The translations under genes were made by a program, and so were the position numbers. From NCBI RefSeq assembly GCF_041381155.1, contig NC_091135.1:4853620-4917619 (forward strand): a stretch of 64,000 nucleotides of DNA. Reading direction: 5' to 3'. This DNA is from Argopecten irradians (lineage: Eukaryota > Mollusca > Bivalvia > Pectinida > Pectinidae). Numbering within the stretch: the stretch's first letter is position 1; the number at the start of each line of letters is the position of its first letter. A model generated the notes under the pieces. That model made no database searches, had not been told where the DNA came from, and worked only from the letters and a program-made list of their open reading frames with translations. Positions 57,260 through 64,000 of this stretch are shown piece by piece.

Positions 57260-58000
57260 TGTCTATCACTTGAACGCTTGCAAATAAAGAGCAATAGGCA
57301 TAGCACTGAGCTTCTGCAAGATGAAGATTATGTTTGTCTGATCATTAAAGTGTTTGAACTGCTTGATTATATAACGAGCTGACTTCAAAGCACCACATTC
57401 ACGCTGATGGGATTTTTTACAGTGGGGAAAAAATGGGGGCTGCAAGTTGAAGCTGTCGGTGTATAGGATTGAATCTGAAAGATTGTGTTTTTCTTATATT
57501 TTCATGTATGTGTCACCTTAGAAGTGCTTCACACTTTGTGCACACGAAGGGCAGCGCCCTTATTACCCCCCTGATGGACTATGCGGCTGAAATGCCCGTG
57601 TCCATGTATCATCACAAGGGAAAAGCAGAGAAAAAAATCTTTTCCTTTGAATAACATATGATATAGTATATCTTTATGTAATCGTGTTTGTTTTGTATGT
57701 CTTGATAAAGGGGCAGATCGCCTCAATAATTTGACAAATTATTTTTTGTCCACACGGTTGGAATTACTTCCTTGTCCCATATAATATATTATCAATATAT
57801 AATGTTGGATGCCCCCTTTGTTGTCAACAATAACAAGTCAATTCATGGTAATTCATGAAAAGTTACATAGTAAATAAACATTGTTTTGAATAAAATGATT
57901 CTAATAGGATGTTTGTTTGAGCATAATTTCATTTGCAGAAAAAATATTTGGGGTTGTGATTCTGGTGAGAGGTTAAAAAATAACGACCATTTATTTACAG
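57260..58000. other. Upstream flank of SCAP
   Basis: No coding exon. A good acceptor (ttatttacag, ending 58000) precedes the exon containing the SCAP start codon, so a noncoding first exon and the promoter may lie further left. None is identifiable by eye. Confidence 0.4.
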
Positions 58001-58065
58001 GGATTGGAGATGTGAAGCTGTGAAGTAGTGTCTGAGGATTATATGGTTGGCGGTGATCTGCTGCC

Positions 58066-61000
58066 ATGTCCCTACAGGATCGAGTGGGGCGGATATACTA
58101 CACTCATGGCTTGTTCTGCGCCAGTCATCCCTACTCCATCCTCTGTCTTGTCATCAGTCTCATGCTTTTCACATTGTAAGTAAACATGATTATTAACACA
58201 CACAGACAGGTCTGGTGATTTACAGGACACGCCTAGACGAATCTTGGACGCATGATTCCTGTGTGACTCACCAAAACATTTCGAACTGTCTATATTTTAA
58301 ACATCTATATTTGTTTAGATGGTTTCTTTACTATGTATTTTACGGGAAGGGGAAATGTTTCTGTTTGAGAAATTACGGATACAGGTAATTAATGAATTTA
58401 TATAGCAGTTTGAGCTATCCAGGGTTTTGTTAGTCATTAGGGAAACGGTCAGGACCATGCGATCACTTTGATGAGTGGGGGATTATTCAAGGAATATTGA
58501 GTTCGCATTGGAGGGATTATACTAGACATACACTTACATGAGTAAACGCCAATTATTGTTCAAATGATGAGTATCGAAACATGCTCTAGCTGTCAACAGT
58601 GGAGCATTATTAAATTAGTACACATATGATCTTTAAGACAAGTGAAAAGAATCTTGCTAAAGGTAACAGGTTTAGAAAATTGTACTCTGTCACACTTTCA
58701 AAATGCAAACTATTGGATGTATTCAATGATTAGATTACATGTAAATAAGGTTAATATTTCTAAATTGCAGCCTTCCCCTACTGTATGTACCGTTGCCAGG
58801 AAATGTACCGTTGGAGTACAGTGTGCCCCTGAGGGAAGATATTTCAACTGTCGATTCTGTACCTCCTAACATTAAAGACAACAACAATGAGGGAGAGCTG
58901 AAACCTAGATGGGTAAGATAAAGTATTTTAGATGCGGGTATAGGGTTAGGGGAAATGTATTATTGAATTTGAGTGGACATTTTACAACTAGTGAGTTAAT
59001 GTTTGCTTGAAGTAATTCAAGTTTGCCTTATGGCAACATAGCTCAGCATGAAATCAATAAATTGTATCAATAACTGCATTGCTATGAGGATAAAAGTCCT
59101 TTTGTTGCAAACTCTACCATTCCACTTCTACAGCTGAGAGGACCACCTGTTGGCTATGTACAGCAAATTACTGTCCGAGCTGCGGTGTATCCATGGGCGT
59201 CTGACTTTCTTGCTCCGATGGATGCTTTTCGTACTCCACTGAGCAAGGTGTTTGATGTCATACAACAGCTGGACAGCTTCATTTTCTCTGACAAGTAAGA
59301 ACATGAGACAACAATTTACATGAAGATGTCCTGGAATCATAAAAATAAAATATCTCTTGCTAGGTCTTGAATTCATGATAGATCTTTACATAACAGCCAT
59401 GCTGCCCATCCTGCTGCTTAGGACAGCAAGTTACTAGTTTTCCAGAAAAGGCAATAATTGATCTTGTTGAATCACATTAATAAGAAATTAAGACTTCTCT
59501 GAAGTTGAATGTCAGTAAACATTATTTCGATTTTGAAGATTGTTTGAAAGATGTTGCACACTTTAAAATGCCATCCTAACTAGATAATAAAAGACATATA
59601 CAGTATATTCATACATATTGCAATTGATTTAAGAAAGTTTTTCACATCAGCAAATGCTTTTAATTTAATAGTAAAGGACTAGATATGGCAATGGCTCTTT
59701 TTGGCCCCAAATCTACAAAATTTCAAATTAAGTATTTAGAAAATTAAGTTGCTGCATTTGAAATATTGAATACGCCCCTCATAAAAACTTAATGATATTT
59801 TTGTTGAAAGAAAGTATGTTTTTGCTATATAACCATGGAAACTTTGCATAAATTATGCAAATTTGAAAATTTGGTCAGTTTTGGCATATTTTTTCTATTA
59901 AAAGCAATAGAGCACAACCTAGAACAAACTTTATATTTTAAGGGAATTACCAGACACGAAGAATACATCATTTTGAGAAATATAAAGTTTGTTCTAGAAT
60001 GCGCTCTATGTTAACTAGATGAAAAACTACATAAAAAGGCCAATTTTGATGAAATTTTCACATTTTGCATAATTTATGTATAATAAAAATGGTTGCCGTG
60101 GCAACTAGAACTGCTATATTACCAAATAGCACTATCAAATATGTCAGGTATGTAGTTAATATTTGAAATGCAAGATTAACATCTTAAAATAACATACTTA
60201 AAAAATAGCAGATTTTGGGCCCACAAAAGTAAATTTGGCAAACATAATCATATATTATTTCAGTGGCAAAGACGTGTCATTGGCTGATGTGTGTCTCCGT
60301 GTATCAGAGACAGTAAAAAGCAAGAAAGTCAAAGAGATTCTGCCAGAATATGCATGCCTGGAGGTGTCGCCTGCCAACTTCTGGGGGCGTAACAAGGAAA
60401 AGTGAGTATAAATTCCCTGAATATACTGGTCTAAAATATGTCACCTGCAAGCTTTTTGTGATAGCAGGGAACTGTGAGAAGTAAACCAGAGAAGTTACAT
60501 GTAATTGTCTGAATATGTCAATTAGGATGCAGATTACTTCAGATTATAGTGTAGACAAAGAGAAAAATGAAATTATTTCTCGACAATCTGCTATTTAAAA
60601 CAAAGGAGACATTTAAGGCAATTGCTAAAATGCTACATTTTCTGCTCTTTAGTCCAATATACAAAATGTATGGATTGTTCTAGAAACTTTTTTATATGCT
60701 TTGTATCTTGTTGATAAGTCTTTCGTTGCTTGACTATTTAGTACAGATAGATATTGGTGAAGAAACAATTTTCTCACATAGCTAGCCATGTTAGATAGAG
60801 TTGTCCCATGAAAGACAGCTATGTAAGATAAATCTATCATACATAGCTGTGATGGCACAATTGAAAAACAATGAGATGACGTCATATCAGGCAAAGTTAA
60901 TGTCATTTTTCTTCTTTTTCGATTGATTTGCCAGATTTCTTTACCATTTCATTTGTTTAATTTGCATTTCAAACCGATTTACCTCAGATTTCTTGTTTAT

Positions 61001-63469
61001 ATTTTTTAATATAAACCAAACTTTGATGGGCTCTTTTGAATGGCGTTCTTATTTTTAAAATCGATTAATTATTCAAGAAGTTTAGATTTTGTCACAAAAT
61101 GGCTGCCTCACCTTTCGTGTAAGTAATTCGACAAGCAATGTGAGAAAATAACTCTTTCATATGTAAATTATGTAGGATAGGACGATTCCACCCTCGGGTA
61201 CAGAACTTTGGGTCAGAAACCTCGGCAAGCCTCAGTTCTGACCAAAAAATCTGTACCCTTGGGTGGAATAGTTCTATCCTACATATGTAAATATGAAAGA
61301 GTCATATATTATCTATTTTGTGTATTGTTAATAAATCTTTCGTTTGCTTGACTTACAGGTTTATGTCTGATGGGGACATCTTAAGAACAATTTTCCAGAA
61401 ACGAGGAGAAACACTCAATACCTCACCTTATCTAAGAGGTTTGTAACAGAGCATCTATACCAACTAATGTTGACTGCATCAACTGTTTATCGATTTTTTG
61501 CTAGTTTTGGAATTTGTTATATAAGAGAGCATGATGTTCGATTTTTAGCCATTGAACTGATTAATAATGATAATTAGAATCTTTTGATTAATGGCATTAC
61601 TGGCGCTTTAAATTCGTAGGGGTCTATATTTTGTGGTTTTGATAACAGAACGTATTCGCGAGGGATTAATTTTGCGATAATTGATTCTTCTAGAAGCAAT
61701 AATTACAGATCAATTGATTGATAAGTTTTAATAGTTTTAACATTGATAGTAATGTTTTCTTTGTAATTAATTCATAATCGTTTGACAGTGGGACCATCTT
61801 GGATTGGATGCACAGTTGCCAATTGTTGAACAATGTTTTGCATAACGGTAACATAATGATAAATGTTTTTCTAGTGTTTAGAATTCGTGGATTTCAGTAG
61901 AGCTGCGAATATAGCAAAAATGGAACTTAATAGAAATTTACCCACTTTACAGCATTACATTTAAATAATTTGAATTATTAAAATTTCTTTTAGATGACCA
62001 AATTACTGATCTTTTAACATGTACAGTTTATTCCTTGGAACGATTTAGAATTTATTTAGAGATCAGATAAGGCATTATTTGTCTGATTATATTTTAGATA
62101 AGATCATAAACATTATGTGTAACACTTTATTTCCTCCCACAGTAAATTTCTTCCATTACAGATATTTTATTGGGAGTACCATACAAGAATACTGGGGTGT
62201 CACGATATTTCATCCGTAACCAACAAAGAACAATATCATTTGCTGTCACCATTGTACTGAAGAAAAATGATCAAAAGTAAGCTTAAACCAATTTTTGTTT
62301 AAATCACACACATAATTTTTTTGTAAATCACATTTAAACCTCATTTTCTCACATTTGATTAATTTGAAATCCCCAGTCTGTTTTGATGTAAAACTTAAAT
62401 ATTTTAATTAAAGTGAAGATGAGCCTTGTGGTATCTATACCTTTCGTACCTGTGATTTATGTTGTATATAGCATTGTGTCTAAACTCAACTTCTTACTTA
62501 GATTGGGGCATTTCATATCAAACAGAATGCAGCTGATTATTTACTTTCTCTTTTAACCAGGTTTATTGATGCCTTGAAGAACAAACTAGTGCTGGCGTTC
62601 ACAGACACTGTGAAGAATGTGAACAATACTAACCCAGAACAGCTAGTACATGTACACTACAAGGAGAACCGAATCCTCCTGGAGTATAAACCTCTTATCC
62701 TTACCTACATTGCCCTGGCTATGTACCTCTACTTCTCTGTCCGTGAGTATGCAATCTTTTTATATTACAGACTTACCTCCCTTTGCGGGTAGATAACCCT
62801 TTTACATCATTGTTTTGTGAGCGAAACATGCGTATTTTTTCCTGAAAAGTATGATGTTGTGCTCGCAAACACATGATATTTACGATACTTACCTGCAAGG
62901 GAGGTAACTCTGTAATCGGCAAAGACGGAATAAAAACATTGAAATGAAACTCAAGGTCATCCATTGGAACTCACAAGACTTTGTTCAATTGATTGAATCC
63001 TTTTGACCATATTTGGTGAAGAACTTATTTCTTCTTTAATAGTGAAATGGAGATTGCCCACTATTAAATCGAAACAATGTTTACTCACTGGAAACTTTAT
63101 AGGATATCTATAGCATAACAGCTGTTAAGAAAAACTTTCTTGAATAAAGGAAAATTTCCTAAAGTTCTTTGATGCTTAAATCCTTTGGACAGGTCTAAAG
63201 ATTTTTCTTAAGTTAAAGAACTTTGTTGAAACTTGGCCCTGGTATGATCGTTGCATTTACACGACAAATTTTACACACTAATATGGATGAAAGACACTTA
63301 TCAAGGATTCTTTTTATTAAAGTAATTGTTTGTACGTTCCAGGAAAGATTGAGATGGTGAAGTCTAAGTGGGGCTTGGCTCTCAGTGCTGTTGTAACCAT
63401 TGTATCGTCTCTCCTTAGTTCTGTCAGTATCTGTACTGTATTTGGTCTGACACCAACACTAAACGGAGG
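58066..63469 (+). CDS. SCAP: SCAP, SREBP cleavage-activating protein, N-terminal 351 codons (8 exons; 3' part beyond window)
   Basis: SCAP binds sterol in the ER and escorts SREBP to the Golgi. Exons: 58066-58175, 58771-58912, 59134-59294, 60264-60401, 61359-61438, 62162-62276, 62561-62742, 63343-63469; the frame is continuous across all GT-AG introns. Residues 1-20 contain [15 protein letters not shown], then TM1 and [17 protein letters not shown]. Exon 3 (59134) starts the lumenal loop 1 with [19 protein letters not shown] and FRTPLSKVF. Exon 4 has [11 protein letters not shown]; exons 5-6 [14 protein letters not shown] and [15 protein letters not shown]; exon 7 LVHVHYKEN, then TM2 at about residues 293-309. 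Exon 8 has [17 protein letters not shown] and [10 protein letters not shown], the opening of the sterol-sensing domain. The rest of the SSD and the WD-repeat SREBP-binding domain lie right of the window. Start: first ATG, collinear with vertebrate SCAP. An upstream acceptor at 58000 suggests the start codon is in a second, partly untranslated exon. Confidence 0.95.
59690..60230. repeat. Large foldback element in SCAP intron 3
   Basis: 'cataaattatgcaaatttga' at about 59848 is inverted as 'ttttgcataatttatg' at 60065-60081; 'agagcacaacctagaacaaa' (59910) is inverted as 'gtttgttctagaatgcgctc' (59985). The outer word 'ttggccccaaatctacaaaa' (59700) pairs loosely with 'agcagattttgggccca' (60207). 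Noncoding. Confidence 0.7.
60706..61353. repeat. Probable insertion in SCAP intron 4 bounded by 28-bp direct repeats
   Basis: 'ttgttgataagtctttcgtt' then 'gcttgact' (60709-60735) recurs as 'ttgttaataaatctttcgtt' then 'tgcttgact' (61325-61353), directly at the exon 5 acceptor. The enclosed 0.6 kb includes a 55-bp-armed inverted repeat at 61148-61301 (actctttcatatgtaaa ... gtaggatagga / ctatcctac ... gaaagagt) containing gggtacaga and tctgtaccc. Confidence 0.65.
62766..62932. mobile_element. Foldback MITE family M1, copy 7, SCAP intron 7
   Basis: Left 'acagacttacctccctttgc' and right 'gcaagggaggtaactctgta' then 'aaagacggaata', with 'ttttgtgagcgaaac' and 'gctcgcaaacacatgat' inside. It begins only 24 bp downstream of the exon 7 donor. 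Confidence 0.82.
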
Positions 63470-63825
63470 GTATGTATACCATACTTATAGGATATTAAAT
63501 GAGCGTCATTTCATAAAAACTCCTATAAAACGAACACAAATTTAAGATGTTTTTTATCAAATAACTCCGACAACCTACATTTGGAAGAAGTCAAAATGTT
63601 TTGAGAAAATCCAGGGAAGGCTGTCATTTTATCTGGCTGTCCTCAAAATCTTGGCGTCACATCATTTTTCCTGATGTCATTTTATTGTTTTAGTTATAAC
63701 GTCACAATAAAAATTGCTCTAGGTCATATTACACTAGTGACCTTTGCAAAAGTATGACACGGGCAAAATCACTGGATATCAGGCGGTTATGTGTGTATGA
63801 ACATACCGCATTGTGTTAATAAGAT

Positions 63826-63950
63826 TTTATATGGATCGGTCAAGCGGACAGGGATATCTCAATGTGAGTGTAAGATTTTGTCTAGCTGAGTGTTGACCAG
63901 TCTGTATCTTACACTCAGGTTGAGATATCTATCCACTTGACTGTCCTAAG
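63826..63950. repeat. M2 core foldback, copy 4, SCAP intron 8
   Basis: 'gcggacagggatatctcaat' on the left and 'gttgagatatctatccactt' on the right, with 'gtgtaagattttg' and 'gtatcttacactc' inside. The same hairpin as in the M2 blocks, without their flanking modules. Confidence 0.75.
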
Positions 63951-64000
63951 TTGGATTAATTTTCTTCCGTACTTGAAAAAATCTGAATCAAATTTCATGC

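Overview
The window is nuclear DNA of an animal, most likely a bivalve mollusc. The reasons are AT-rich sequence, short exons with GT-AG introns, a metazoan SCAP gene, an expanded FkbM/Star-like methyltransferase family, and repeats typical of bivalves: a tRNA-headed SINE, a 157-bp core-repeat element resembling 'pearl', and many foldback MITEs. The species cannot be named from the sequence alone.

Layout. (1) 441-1347 (+): the last two exons of a divergent family-1 uracil-DNA glycosylase; the catalytic-water exon lies left of the window. (2) 1.4-11.1 kb: no intact gene. It holds a TACA/CA microsatellite, three related foldback blocks, a relic DDE transposase, a decayed retroelement-like ORF and a clean nested MITE with 9-bp target duplications. 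(3) 11.1-21.4 kb and 43.5-48.8 kb: three paralogous FkbM-domain methyltransferase genes, A (+), B (-) and C (-). Each has a signal-anchor exon, a 65-codon SAM-motif exon and a C-terminal exon; in A the last exon is split by an extra intron. (4) 21.5-30.6 kb: three LINE 3'-end fragments, the longest with an open 458-codon RT C-terminal frame. (5) 30.6-43.4 kb: gene-free, with MITEs and a 155-bp tandem repeat. (6) 48.8-57.3 kb: gene-free, with an imperfect tandem duplication of about 0.9 kb, a tRNA-derived SINE, another decayed LINE and a foldback MITE with 9-bp TSDs. (7) 58066-63469 (+): the first eight coding exons (351 codons) of SCAP, the sterol-sensing escort protein of SREBP, running off the right edge.

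The genes do not form a functional unit. UDG acts in base-excision repair and SCAP in sterol homeostasis; the FkbM cluster is a lineage-expanded family of predicted single-pass membrane methyltransferases of unknown substrate. The most unusual feature is how often FkbM coding ends have been locally copied. In gene A the end of exon 2 has been amplified into an intronic minisatellite of 46-47 bp units, and part of exon 4 sits as a relic downstream. In gene C the last ten codons plus stop are repeated just after the stop. Gene A also carries an intron that its closer paralogue B and outgroup C both lack, which suggests intron gain.

All calls come from reading by eye; no database search or computation was run. 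Exon boundaries rest on splice consensus, phase and paralogue agreement.
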